Positions 17,883 to 26,490 of a DNA stretch of 64,000 nt are shown here, piece after piece. This DNA comes from CS4-C045 sp963844115. GTDB taxonomy: Bacteria > Planctomycetota > Planctomycetia > Pirellulales > UBA7805. The stretch covers positions 8,359 to 72,358 of the forward strand of contig CAWJNN010000064.1 in the NCBI GenBank assembly GCA_963844115.1, written 5' to 3'. The notes under the pieces are model-generated. The model did no database searches and was not told where the DNA came from. It saw nothing but the letters and a program-made list of their open reading frames with translations. The translations under genes and the position numbers were made by a program. Every line of letters starts with the position of its first letter. Position 1 is the first letter of the stretch.

Positions 17883-18923
17883 GGGGTCAGAGCTTCATTA
17901 ACCATTAGTGTTGATTCCGCGTCCGGGTTTTGCTAACATGGCGAAATGGCACGACCTCTTCGTATCGAGTATCCGGGAGCGCATTACCATGTGATGTCTC
18001 GGGGGAATGAGCGACGTCCGATTGTGCGAGATGACGCCGACCGGGAAAAGCGGCTTGATTGGCTGCGTCGCACGGTGGAGACGTACGGCTGGCGTCTGCA
18101 TGCTTTCGTTTTGATGAAAAACCACGACCATTTGTTCGTGGAAACTCCGGAGGCGAATCTTTCCAGAGGGATGCAGTTTCTTAATGGTAGCTAGACCAGC
18201 TATTTCAATCGCCGCCATCGAAGATCAGGCCATCTGTTTCAGGGACGATACAAGGCGCAATTGGTGGAAGAGGAAGGTTATTACCTGGAAGTCAGCAGGT
18301 ACATTCATCTAAATCCTGTGCGGGTGCCTATCGTGGCTCGACCGGAAGAATATCGGTGGAGCAGCTATCCTGGCTATCATTGGTCCGGCAAGACCCTTCC
18401 TTGGGTGACGTATAAGAATGTTCTCGGGGAGTTTAGCCGGAATCTGAAGTCAGCTCGCGCAGCTTATCGGCGTTTCGTACAGGCCGGGGTGCAGATGAAA
18501 CCGGCTTCTCCCTTTCGTTCTGCATTTGAAGGGCTGATTGTCGGCGGCGAGGCTTTCGTCGGTCGTATTCAGTCCCTGCTATCCGATAAAGCATCCGATT
18601 CTGGCGTTCCTGACATCGAGCGACTGCGGTCCACGCCCACCCTCGCACAGATCCAAGAAAAGGTATGCGACGAGTTGGCCATCGACCCAAGATGCTGGGC
18701 GGCAGGCCGACGTTCGGACGACGCCTCACGAGCCATCGCATCTTACCTGGCTCGACGCCACTTTGGGTACCGCTCGAAGGATATCGCTGCGGCCTTCGGC
18801 TATGCCAGTTCCGGTGGCGTCGGGCAGGCGGTCAAGCGTGTTGAATCGGGCAATGCTTCTCTGAAAAGAACCAGCCGACGCCTCCTGGGACGTCTCACTA
18901 ATGGCTAATGAAGCTCTGACCCC
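17883..18923 (+). mobile_element. RAYT element with 27-bp inverted ends
   Basis: The left end GGGGTCAGAGCTTCATTAAC (17883-17909 in full) is repeated inverted at 18897-18923 with one mismatch. Between the ends lies one RAYT gene. The left border cuts the OGT-like gene precisely. The right end is part of a local duplication (see 18857-19033). The element is therefore a defined insertion of about 1.04 kb, probably mobilised as single-stranded DNA by the HUH transposase. Confidence 0.8.
17946..18908 (+). pseudogene. REP-associated tyrosine transposase with an internal TAG
   Basis: The frame starts MARPLRIEYPGAHYHVMSRG, carries the HUH-type HAFVLMKNHDHLFVETP near residue 58 and reaches MQFLNGS, where TAG (18192-18194) replaces the expected tyrosine codon. 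The same frame then continues TSYFNRRHRRSGHLFQGRYK and SRYIHLNPVRVPIVARPEEY to a C-terminal HTH region ending LLGRLTNG. A single TAC-to-TAG change would explain this. Translated through, it would be 320 residues, a normal length. The tyrosine three residues later remains. Most likely an inactivated copy. Confidence 0.82.
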
Positions 18924-19033
18924 AATCCTCTCACTGAAGCTCTGACCAATCTTCTCTGAAAAGAACCAGCCGACGCCTCCTGGGACGTCTCACTAATGGC
19001 TAATGAAGCTCTGACCCCAATCCTCTCACTGAA
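18857..19033. repeat. 82-bp direct duplication of the RAYT element right end
   Basis: Bases 18857-18938 recur at 18952-19033 (offset 95), covering the last codons of the transposase gene and the right terminal inverted repeat. The 13 bases between are CTCTGACCAATC-like sequence. The duplication produces a second right end. Confidence 0.85.
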
Positions 19034-19488
19034 AAGAGTTCAGATCCTCGGCAGCCTCTGAGTTGCGATTTGCGTTCCGATTTGCGTTGCTGCTCATAAG
19101 ATTGGAATCAGCAAGAGTGTTGGTGTTTCTTTAGGCCGATCGGCAACGTAACCGGATGAGCCATTTTTCAAGTGGTCGTGATATCGCCCAGACGTTACCT
19201 GGGTTTCACTGTGGCGGCAGGGATGCTCGCGGCCATGTCCAGCACTGCACCGCCGCCCATCGCCCCGCAGATTCTAACACAGGCATGCCACCGAGGTAAT
19301 TTTGTTTCCAATCCGACGAATGCCGCAGCTAAAGTCAATGCGAGCAAGCCTTTATCGAGGGGAGCTGGCGGCAGGCTAGCATCGCAGTATCTGCGGTTCG
19401 GATGCTTGAATAATCCCTAACAACCCTGGACAATCTTCATCTTGCGATTTGCATCACGGAACAAGAAGCATCACGGAACAATGGATCG
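19034..19488. other. Intergenic stretch, nothing assigned
   Basis: About 455 bases between the transposon end and pgsB. A short open frame at 19172-19420 has no homology I recognise. The stretch should contain the promoter of the pgs operon, but I see no convincing -35/-10 pair or hairpin. Confidence 0.5.
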
Positions 19489-20685
19489 ATGACTGCTGCA
19501 GCAGTACTTTTTACGATATTAACCCTGCTGGTCGTCGGTGGGGCCATCGAAGCGATGCGGCACCGACGGCGGCTGGATCAAATTCCTGTTCGTATCCACG
19601 TCAACGGCACGCGCGGCAAATCCAGCGTGACGCGGCTGATCGCCGCGGGCCTTCGCGCCGGTGGAATACGAACTTGTGCCAAGACGACCGGAACGCTGCC
19701 GCGGATGATTCTTCCCGACGGATCGGAATACCCCGTCTTTCGTCCCTCCCGTGCTAACGTGATCGAGCAGCTGCGTATTGTGGATACTGCGGTGGATTTC
19801 CAGGCGGAGACCCTGGTACTAGAATGCATGGCCCTCATACCGTATCTCCAGTGGCTCAGCGAAGCAAAGCTTGTCCGTGCGACCCATGCCGTGATTACAA
19901 ACGCGCGTGCAGATCACCTGGAGGTAATGGGACCGACAGAATTTGACGTTGCTGCCGCGTTGGCCGGCATGGTACCGGTCAAGGGAAAGCTGTTTACAGC
20001 CGAGCAGCGACAGTTGGAAGTGTTTTCCCACGCGGCCAAGGACCGCGGGACAGAATTGGTTCCCATCGGCGAAGATGAGATCGAGAAAATTACACCGCTG
20101 GACATGGCCGGCTTCCGCTATCTGGAACATGCTGAAAATGTTGCGCTGGCTTTACGCGTCTGCGAAGACCTGGGGGTCGCGCGCGCGACCGCTCTGGCCG
20201 GCATGTGGACGACTCCGCCGGATCCGGGTGCCATGTTTGCCTACGAAATGGACTTCTTCGGGCGTGAAATCAATTTCGTTAATGGATTTGCCGCCAACGA
20301 TCCGGAATCAACCGAGAGGATCTGGCGCATGGCGCTGGAGCGCTACCCTGATGTCGAAAAACGCATCGCGATCTTCAATTGCCGCGTCGATCGGCCCGAC
20401 CGCTCTCAACAGTTGGGGCGTTCCGTCGCCGACTGGCCGGCGGCGGACCATTATGTGCTCATTGGCGGAGGCACCTATATTTTTGCTCGTGCCGCTGCCA
20501 AGGCAGGCATCGCACCGCTCAAGATGGTCTTTGCGGAAGAGCGCACCATAGAGAGTATTTTTGAAATTATTGTTGAATTGTCCGGCAAGTCGTCGCTCGC
20601 CATGGGGATGGCCAATATTGGTGGCATCGGCCTGGACGTCGTTCGTTATTTCGCCAACCGTAGCAGTTTGAAGTCATTAAAGTGA
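19489..20685 (+). CDS. pgsB: Poly-gamma-glutamate synthase PgsB/CapB
   Basis: 398 residues. An N-terminal membrane anchor (AVLFTILTLLVVGGAIEAM) is followed by the Mur-ligase-like ATP site IHVNGTRGKSSVTRLIAAGL near residue 36 and KTTGTLPRMILPDGSEYP. The LECMALIPYLQ and NARADHLEVMG segments are also typical of CapB. The enzyme activates the growing polyglutamate chain with ATP and adds glutamate through gamma-amide bonds at the inner face of the membrane, together with PgsC. It is the first gene of a three-gene operon; the next gene overlaps as GTGA. The ATG has no strong ribosome binding site. Confidence 0.95.
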   Translation: MTAAAVLFTILTLLVVGGAIEAMRHRRRLDQIPVRIHVNGTRGKSSVTRLIAAGLRAGGIRTCAKTTGTLPRMILPDGSEYPVFRPSRANVIEQLRIVDTAVDFQAETLVLECMALIPYLQWLSEAKLVRATHAVITNARADHLEVMGPTEFDVAAALAGMVPVKGKLFTAEQRQLEVFSHAAKDRGTELVPIGEDEIEKITPLDMAGFRYLEHAENVALALRVCEDLGVARATALAGMWTTPPDPGAMFAYEMDFFGREINFVNGFAANDPESTERIWRMALERYPDVEKRIAIFNCRVDRPDRSQQLGRSVADWPAADHYVLIGGGTYIFARAAAKAGIAPLKMVFAEERTIESIFEIIVELSGKSSLAMGMANIGGIGLDVVRYFANRSSLKSLK

Positions 20686-21161
20686 TTGAATTATTAACAG
20701 TATCCATCGGAATCGGCCTGGCCGTCAGCCTGTTGTTTTCGGAAATGTTCGGACTCGCGGCGGGTGGCATGGTGGTGCCGGGATACTTCGCGCTGTTTCT
20801 GAATCGCCCGGTCGATATCGTTCTAACTCTGATCGCCGCCCTCTTTACTTACTTTGTTGTCCATCTATTTTCGACGTTTATCATCATTTATGGAAAACGC
20901 AGAACCGTCTTGATGATCCTTGTCGGCTATCTGGTCCGCATGATGATGGATACGCTGCCGATCGCCCAAATCCTGCCACTAAAATGGGTCACCACCGACG
21001 GGCAGATTGATTCCTCGGTGATTGGCTACATCATCCCCGGACTCATCGCCATCTGGTTTGACCGGCAGGGGCTGATCGAAACCCTTAGCGCCCTGGTCAC
21101 GGCATCCGTCGTTATCCGCTTGGTTCTGATTCTCATTTACGGCGTTGAGTTGAACTTATGA
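20682..21161 (+). CDS. pgsC: Poly-gamma-glutamate biosynthesis protein PgsC/CapC
   Basis: 159 residues, with four to five membrane segments, starting at GTG within the pgsB stop. Typical CapC pieces: LFSEMFGLAAGGMVVPGYFA near residue 18 and FTYFVVHLFSTFIIIYGKRR near 47. PgsC pairs with PgsB to form the membrane synthase complex. The length is close to that of Bacillus PgsC (about 149). The next gene overlaps its stop as ATGA, so all three are likely translated together. Confidence 0.93.
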   Translation: MIELLTVSIGIGLAVSLLFSEMFGLAAGGMVVPGYFALFLNRPVDIVLTLIAALFTYFVVHLFSTFIIIYGKRRTVLMILVGYLVRMMMDTLPIAQILPLKWVTTDGQIDSSVIGYIIPGLIAIWFDRQGLIETLSALVTASVVIRLVLILIYGVELNL

Positions 21162-22303
21162 AAAATATTTACTGGCGTCCGCGCGCGGTATCTCGCACCG
21201 CGCTCATTCTGATTGCCGTTGGATCGCTGGTCGGTCTATCGCTGGTCGAAAACCTCAAGATCATCCAACACCGGCCGTACCACGATCAAAAAATGGCTGC
21301 CTCGGAATTGGCGGCACAGGCCATGGAGCGTATCTACTACGCGCGGCTGGAGACCGGCGTCACCATTGATGTGTCGACCGATCCGACTCAAAGCGGCATG
21401 ATCGGCGTGCCGATGTCGCCCGTTACAAGTATTTCTCGCGCACTTTCTGCAAAACAAACCTCCGTCAACCCGAATTTCGCCGCAGTCGTCGTCGAGATGC
21501 TTCGGCGTGCCGGTGTAGAAACGGGTGATCTTGTTGCGGTCGGCTGTTCCGGTTCGTTTCCCGCGCTCAATATTTGTGTCTACGCGGCGATGGAAACGCT
21601 GGAAGCAAAACCGATCGTTATCAGTAGCGCTGCCGCATCGCAATGGGGCGCCAATGTCCCGGAACTGCTGTGGCTGGACATGGAACGTATCCTGCACAAG
21701 GAGGGCATCTTTAAAACGCGATCCGTCGCGACGTCCATCGGTGGATATGAGGATCGCGGACTCGGTATGACCGACGAAGGGCATCAGCTGCTCGCGGAGG
21801 GTATCCAGCGGAGCCAGATTGAGGAACTGAAGGCCAATACCTTTGAGGAGAGTATTGAGGATCGCCTTAAATTGATTCGCCGACGCGCTGGCCGCAAGCC
21901 GATCAAAGCGTATATCAACATCGGAGGTGGCACCGTTTCGATCGGCCGCAGCCTGGGTAAGAAGCTGTACGATCCCGGCTTGAATTTGCGGCCCCCTCGA
22001 CATATCAGTCGCGTCGACGGGGTGGCGACCCGTTTAGGCGAAGACGGCGTGCCGGTCATCCACCTGGTACAGGTCGTCGAATTGGCACAACGCTACGGTT
22101 TGCCGGTGGCCCCAATAGTCTTCCCCGAGGTCGGCGAGGCAGATGTTTTCTCCGGCAAGGACTACAATGATCTGCTTGTCAGCATCACCCTGGCGCTGAT
22201 AGTAATCAGCCTCTACGGCTTCATCCGCTCGGATGTCGGCTTCCGACTGCTGCGAGTGGGCACCCTTAAAAAAGATCGAGGCCATCTAGAACCGATGGTT
22301 TGA
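21158..22303 (+). CDS. pgsW: Poly-gamma-glutamate system protein (PgsW type)
   Basis: 381 residues, with one N-terminal membrane segment (TALILIAVGSLVGLSLV), a large external or periplasmic domain, and a C-terminal membrane segment (NDLLVSITLALIVISLYGFI). Motifs include VEMLRRAGVETGDLVAVGCS, and IGGGTVSIGRSLGKKLYDPG near residue 252. It matches the poly-gamma-glutamate system protein family found beside pgsB/pgsC in some Gram-negative bacteria in place of CapA. Role unknown; presumably chain export or release. No capA-, capE- or capD-like gene follows. Confidence 0.85.
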   Translation: MKNIYWRPRAVSRTALILIAVGSLVGLSLVENLKIIQHRPYHDQKMAASELAAQAMERIYYARLETGVTIDVSTDPTQSGMIGVPMSPVTSISRALSAKQTSVNPNFAAVVVEMLRRAGVETGDLVAVGCSGSFPALNICVYAAMETLEAKPIVISSAAASQWGANVPELLWLDMERILHKEGIFKTRSVATSIGGYEDRGLGMTDEGHQLLAEGIQRSQIEELKANTFEESIEDRLKLIRRRAGRKPIKAYINIGGGTVSIGRSLGKKLYDPGLNLRPPRHISRVDGVATRLGEDGVPVIHLVQVVELAQRYGLPVAPIVFPEVGEADVFSGKDYNDLLVSITLALIVISLYGFIRSDVGFRLLRVGTLKKDRGHLEPMV

Positions 22304-22344
22304 GCACAGGTTGCGGATATCATCGCACGCCGACGCTACTGGTT

Positions 22345-22401
22345 CGGCCGGCAGCGCAGGGAGATGTCACCTCCCTGACCTTGATCCCAGGCTGCCGGCC
22401 G
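22345..22401. repeat. Nested palindrome after the pgs operon
   Basis: CGGCCGGCAG (22345-22354) pairs with CTGCCGGCCG (22392-22401), and an inner AGGGAG pairs with CTCCCT. No T-tract follows, so a rho-independent terminator is not clear; it may be a REP-type element or an mRNA-stabilising 3' structure. The rest of 22304-22599 holds no gene. Confidence 0.65.
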
Positions 22402-22599
22402 ATGTTTAACCGGCCGGGTTAATCATTGAGCATCAAAAAAAATCGCAGTTCGGTGCGAGTTCCCAATGTGCCTTGGTCTTAAGTCACTGAAGACAAAGGC
22501 TTTTCAACTATTCCCGTCGCCGCACTGCCGGTATGGCACCCAAAGTGCGAAATTGTCGTAGATTCATTTCCTCCACGCCAGTGACATCGTTGAAAACGC

Positions 22600-23925
22600 A
22601 TGCAAAGGCTCGGAAATCGTACGCTGCGAGTGGCAGCCTTGCTCATCCTTCTGGCTGTTTCCCTCTGCGCATGCCCGGTCGCCGGCGCTGAGCTACTTAA
22701 TGGTCCGTGGCTGGTCCGCGGACACGCCCACCAATTAATTTTGCCACCGGGCCACGACCTGCGCCGGCTAGCCGTCGAACCACGCGTTTCCGTTCCGGCG
22801 CGTGAGCACGATTTTCCGCAAGTTCAGGGTCGGGTGCGCGGCGAGTTCGAACACCAGCACGCGTTGTTGTTGGGTTGTCACGAACTGATCGAGGACATGC
22901 CGGAATTGTTCGTTGAGATTGTACGCCAAACTAGCGGCAAGGTTTCGATTATCGCGCTCGTTTCTGATGTGGAAGAATACCAGTTCGCGAATATGATTTT
23001 GCGATCAAAACATGTAGCGGCGGATCATGTTCGGTTTGCGGAAGTCATGCATGATACGCTGTGGGCGCGGGATTACGGGCCGATGATTGTCGACAGCAAA
23101 GACCGCGGGCCCGTCGTTCTCGACGCCGGCTACGGCCTGGGGCGATCCAACGACGATCGCGTACCCGAAGAGTTGGCGCACCTGTTCAAGCTGCCGCTGG
23201 TCCCGGTTCCATTAACGATCGCAGGCGGAAATTTACTGACCAATGGCGAGGGGTTTGCGATCGTGACCGATCAAATACTAGCAGAAAACGTTGCCGCGGA
23301 CGACGACGAAGACGTTTTCTTTGAAACGCTACGGCGCACTTATGGGTTCCAACAGGTAGTCATGCTCGAATCACTGGTCGGCGAAGCCACGGGACATGTG
23401 GACATGTTTGCCACTCTCACGTCGCCGAACACGGTCCTGGTCGGCGCGTACACCTACCAGCAAGACGCAGAGAACGCAGCCATTTTGGATCGCAATGCGG
23501 CCCGTCTGGGACAGGTCAGCACGAGCCACGGACCGCTACGCGTGGTCCGCGTTCCGATGCCGCCTCACGACGACCACATCTGGCGAACTTACACCAATGT
23601 GATTTACGCCAACGGTGTGGTGCTGGTACCCATCTATCCGGAGTTGGACCATCGGGGAAGGCGCCGAGCGTTGGAAATATTTTCGAAAGCCCTTCCCACG
23701 TGGAAAGTCGTGGGAGTCGATGCGACACGAATTATCGAACTGAACGGGGCATTGCACTGTATCGCGATGAACCTGGGCGCGATCGGGCAATTGCCCGCAT
23801 TTCCCGAACCACGCCGCAAGCGAGCCCGGTGGGATTCCGAGGAAAGCGAATTAACCGAAGACAGGGATACTAGGGACAGGGAATTGGTTGCGCTCAGACG
23901 CCGCGAGCGCGGAGTCAGACGGTGA
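22600..23925 (+). CDS. Agmatine deiminase / peptidyl-arginine deiminase family protein, exported
   Basis: 441 residues beginning with a signal peptide (LRVAALLILLAVSLCACPVAG). The guanidino-group-modifying fold is shown by TLWARDYGPMIVDS near residue 151, GEATGHVDMFATL near 263 with the catalytic His and Asp, and GALHCIAMNLGA near 384 with the catalytic Cys. Family members hydrolyse agmatine or peptidyl arginine to the citrulline-type product and ammonia. Export makes agmatine catabolism less obvious; a periplasmic role on arginine-like groups is possible. The last ~40 residues are charged and low in complexity. Its stop overlaps a GTG that opens the enzyme I frame. Confidence 0.85.
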   Translation: MQRLGNRTLRVAALLILLAVSLCACPVAGAELLNGPWLVRGHAHQLILPPGHDLRRLAVEPRVSVPAREHDFPQVQGRVRGEFEHQHALLLGCHELIEDMPELFVEIVRQTSGKVSIIALVSDVEEYQFANMILRSKHVAADHVRFAEVMHDTLWARDYGPMIVDSKDRGPVVLDAGYGLGRSNDDRVPEELAHLFKLPLVPVPLTIAGGNLLTNGEGFAIVTDQILAENVAADDDEDVFFETLRRTYGFQQVVMLESLVGEATGHVDMFATLTSPNTVLVGAYTYQQDAENAAILDRNAARLGQVSTSHGPLRVVRVPMPPHDDHIWRTYTNVIYANGVVLVPIYPELDHRGRRRALEIFSKALPTWKVVGVDATRIIELNGALHCIAMNLGAIGQLPAFPEPRRKRARWDSEESELTEDRDTRDRELVALRRRERGVRR

Positions 23926-24014
23926 CCCGCCACCATCAGCCGAACCGCAGTATACGCCACCGCGGAAAAGGGGAACAATGCGACGAGACCCCTTCGCCGC
24001 CGTCCGCGGTTTTC

Positions 24015-25802
24015 ATGGGCCAAATATTGACTCACAAGTCCTCTACGACACGCCTCGATGGCATTGCGGTTTCGCCGGGCGTCGCCATTGCGCGGGCCCA
24101 CTGCCTGCGCGATATCCCTGTTGGCTCGGTCACCGACCCGATCGATGAAACCGAAGTACTGGACGAGCTGAGCCGCTTTGAGGAGGCGCTCCAACTGACG
24201 GCGACCGAATTGCAGGTTCTCCGCGATAAGGTTGCCACGCAGATTGGCGAGCATGAGGCCGCGATCTTCACCGCTCATTTGGCAATTCTGCAAGATCCTT
24301 GGCTGCTGGAAAAAATCCAACGCCGGATCGGACAGCAGCGGTTAACGGCAACCGCAGCACTCGACGAAGTGGCTCAGGCGTACGAGCTACTGCTGGCAGA
24401 CGTTGGCGACGAATACCTCAAAGAACGAGTTACGGACCTGCGTGACGTGTTGCTCCGTTTGCAGCGGAACGTGATGCATACGGAACATCATCATTTTGCC
24501 GCACCCGATGAACCGATCGTGCTGGTGGCTTACGAACTGTATGCGTCTGATATTGTCGCGTTAACCGAAGCCAACGTGGTGGGTATCGTCACGCAAGGCG
24601 GCAGTCGCACCAGCCATGCGGCGATCCTGGCTCGTAGCTACGGCTTGCCCGCCGCGGCGGGCGTTGCCGATGTCCTGCAGCATGTAAATAGCAGCGATAC
24701 GGTTATTGTCGATGGCAGCGGCGGACACCTGTTTATCAATCCTGGCGAGGAAACCTTGCGGGCTTACCGCGAGCGCCAATCAGAATTCACACGATTAAAA
24801 ACAACATTGGCGGCGGAGAGCTCGGCGCCGGCGATAACGACCGACGGCGAGACAATCGAGTTGCTGGCCAACGTGAGCTGCGCGGCCGACATCAAGGAAG
24901 CGGGCGCCGTCGGCGCAACCGGCGTGGGTTTGTATCGAACCGAATTCTTTTTTCTCACGCACCCGGACATTCCTGACGAGGCCGAGCAGCTTGAAAACTA
25001 CGGTCAGATGATCGCCAATTGCCCTGGCGACGTTTTTACGATCCGCACCCTCGATCTGGGTGGCGACAAGACAATCTCCTATCTGACGCAGACTCATGAA
25101 CACAACCCGTTCATGGGATGGCGATCGATTCGCTTGTCATTCGAGCATCCGGACTTCTTCCTCACGCAATTACGGGCCGTCCTGGCAGCGGCGGCCAACC
25201 AGGAAAAAGAGGTGCGATTGTTGTTTCCCATGATCACGGTGCCCGAGGAAATGGAAGAAGTGCACAAATTGGTGCGGCGGGCTCGGAGGCAACTTAAACA
25301 GCGGCGCCGTCCGTGCGGCAAAGTACGAATTGGCATGATGGTTGAAGTCCCTGCGGCGGCGGTAGCCTTGGATGCATTTCTTGATCAAGTCGATTTCGTG
25401 TCCATCGGCTCCAATGACCTGGTCCAGTATCTGACGGCTGCCGATCGCGACAATCCCAAGGTAAGTCATTTGTGCCAGTCGCTTTGTCCGGCGGTATTGC
25501 GAGTCATCGCGAGCGTCGTGACAACCTGCAACCGAGTGCGTAAACCTGTAACGTTATGTGGCGAAATGGCCAGTTCGCCGCGGGCTGTTCCCTTGCTGTT
25601 GGGTATGGGCTTGCGCAGTCTAAGCATAGGCACGGCGTCTATTCCTACCATTCGAGACCTGGTGGGACGCATCACCATTCCTGAGACCCAGGACATCCTG
25701 GCTGAGGTAATGAGTTTGAAAACCACGTCGCAGATCTGTGCGGCCATGGATCGATATCTCGAAGCCCGAGCGCCGCACCTATTGCCTTTGGTTCTCGCAT
25801 GA
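24015..25802 (+). CDS. ptsI: Phosphoenolpyruvate-protein phosphotransferase (PTS enzyme I)
   Basis: 595 residues from ATG 24015 (MGQILTHKSSTT). The open frame extends to a GTG at 23922 that overlaps the previous stop, but the extra 31 residues have no family counterpart. Domain order is that of enzyme I: the N-terminal HPr-binding region from DGIAVSPGVAIARA, the phospho-histidine segment GGSRTSHAAILARSYGLPAA, then the PEP-binding barrel with GLYRTEFFFL, IRTLDLGGDK and LCGEMASSPRAVPLLLGMG. It takes phosphate from PEP and passes it to HPr. No HPr or sugar-specific EII gene is visible, so a regulatory PTS is more likely than sugar uptake. Confidence 0.93.
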   Translation: MGQILTHKSSTTRLDGIAVSPGVAIARAHCLRDIPVGSVTDPIDETEVLDELSRFEEALQLTATELQVLRDKVATQIGEHEAAIFTAHLAILQDPWLLEKIQRRIGQQRLTATAALDEVAQAYELLLADVGDEYLKERVTDLRDVLLRLQRNVMHTEHHHFAAPDEPIVLVAYELYASDIVALTEANVVGIVTQGGSRTSHAAILARSYGLPAAAGVADVLQHVNSSDTVIVDGSGGHLFINPGEETLRAYRERQSEFTRLKTTLAAESSAPAITTDGETIELLANVSCAADIKEAGAVGATGVGLYRTEFFFLTHPDIPDEAEQLENYGQMIANCPGDVFTIRTLDLGGDKTISYLTQTHEHNPFMGWRSIRLSFEHPDFFLTQLRAVLAAAANQEKEVRLLFPMITVPEEMEEVHKLVRRARRQLKQRRRPCGKVRIGMMVEVPAAAVALDAFLDQVDFVSIGSNDLVQYLTAADRDNPKVSHLCQSLCPAVLRVIASVVTTCNRVRKPVTLCGEMASSPRAVPLLLGMGLRSLSIGTASIPTIRDLVGRITIPETQDILAEVMSLKTTSQICAAMDRYLEARAPHLLPLVLA

Positions 25803-25877
25803 GAGGTCGTTCCACATGTATCAGTCCGTTAACTCAGCCCCCGCTATCCCCCCCTCGCTGTCGCATGGAGAAAAACT

Positions 25878-26438
25878 ATGTGTCGTACTAAACTGTGTCG
25901 TACTAAACTGTCTCGTACTAAACTGTCTCGTACTAAACTGTGTCCTACTAAACTGTGCGTTCTTTCGCTCACAGTATTGATTGGCCTGCTGCTTACCTTG
26001 GCCGCCGACGCGGCAGATAAAGAAGACGCGAAACCGAAGAAGCAACGTCAGCGACCGCCCGCGTCTGAAACCGCGGACCGCGCCAAGCCTGCCCGGACCG
26101 CAGCCGCTGAACGATACGTCGTGGTAGAACTGGACGGCGAGATTGTCGTGCACAAAAAGTCTGAACTCGCGGCGCGGCGCAAGGAATTGGATGATGCGTA
26201 TCGTGCCAAGCTAAAGGAATACCGTGCCGCGAAGAAGGAAGCCAAGGAAACGGGCGAGAAAAACGAAACAGAGGTGCCCCCCAAACCGAAAATCAAGCAA
26301 TTTGGTACGTCTTTCAAGACCGAAGAACAGGCCAATGCGCACCGCGAAAAGGTCCTCAAGTCCAAAGAAGGAGATGAGGACAAACAGGACAAACCACGAC
26401 GAAATTCCGAAAAACGCCGACCCGACGCAGCTGAATAA
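25878..26438 (+). CDS. Exported highly charged protein with a repeated N-terminus
   Basis: 186 residues. GGAG lies seven bases before ATG 25878. The N-terminus consists of CRTKL/SRTKL repeats, then a hydrophobic signal (LCVLSLTVLIGLLLTLAADA). The mature part is rich in Lys, Glu and Arg with a predicted coiled coil (KKSELAARRKELDDAYRAKL), preceded by AERYVVVELDGEIVVHKKSE. Family not recognised. The basic repeated n-region is unusual: five identical-length 15-bp units lengthen the positive end of the signal peptide. Confidence 0.7.
   Translation: MCRTKLCRTKLSRTKLSRTKLCPTKLCVLSLTVLIGLLLTLAADAADKEDAKPKKQRQRPPASETADRAKPARTAAAERYVVVELDGEIVVHKKSELAARRKELDDAYRAKLKEYRAAKKEAKETGEKNETEVPPKPKIKQFGTSFKTEEQANAHREKVLKSKEGDEDKQDKPRRNSEKRRPDAAE
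25881..25955 (+). repeat. Five tandem 15-bp repeats at the 5' end of a coding region
   Basis: Units TGTCGTACTAAACTG, TGTCGTACTAAACTG, TCTCGTACTAAACTG, TCTCGTACTAAACTG and TGTCCTACTAAACTG run without gaps. Being a multiple of three, copy-number changes keep the frame and change only the length of the n-region of the signal peptide. Confidence 0.92.
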
Positions 26439-26490
26439 CGCCGAAACGTCGACCGTCATCAGCGGCGGGTGCCAGAGAAAGATGCGACGG

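Noticed and set aside
18192..18194. TAG recoding (pyrrolysine or suppressor) in the RAYT gene
   Set aside because: Only one gene shows it, it is in a mobile element, and a single TAC-to-TAG change explains it.
19172..19420. Small plus-strand frame before pgsB
   Set aside because: No ribosome binding site, no recognisable protein features, and low-complexity composition.
22345..22401. Rho-independent terminator of the pgs operon
   Set aside because: The stem is strong but nested and not followed by a T-tract; kept only as a palindromic repeat.
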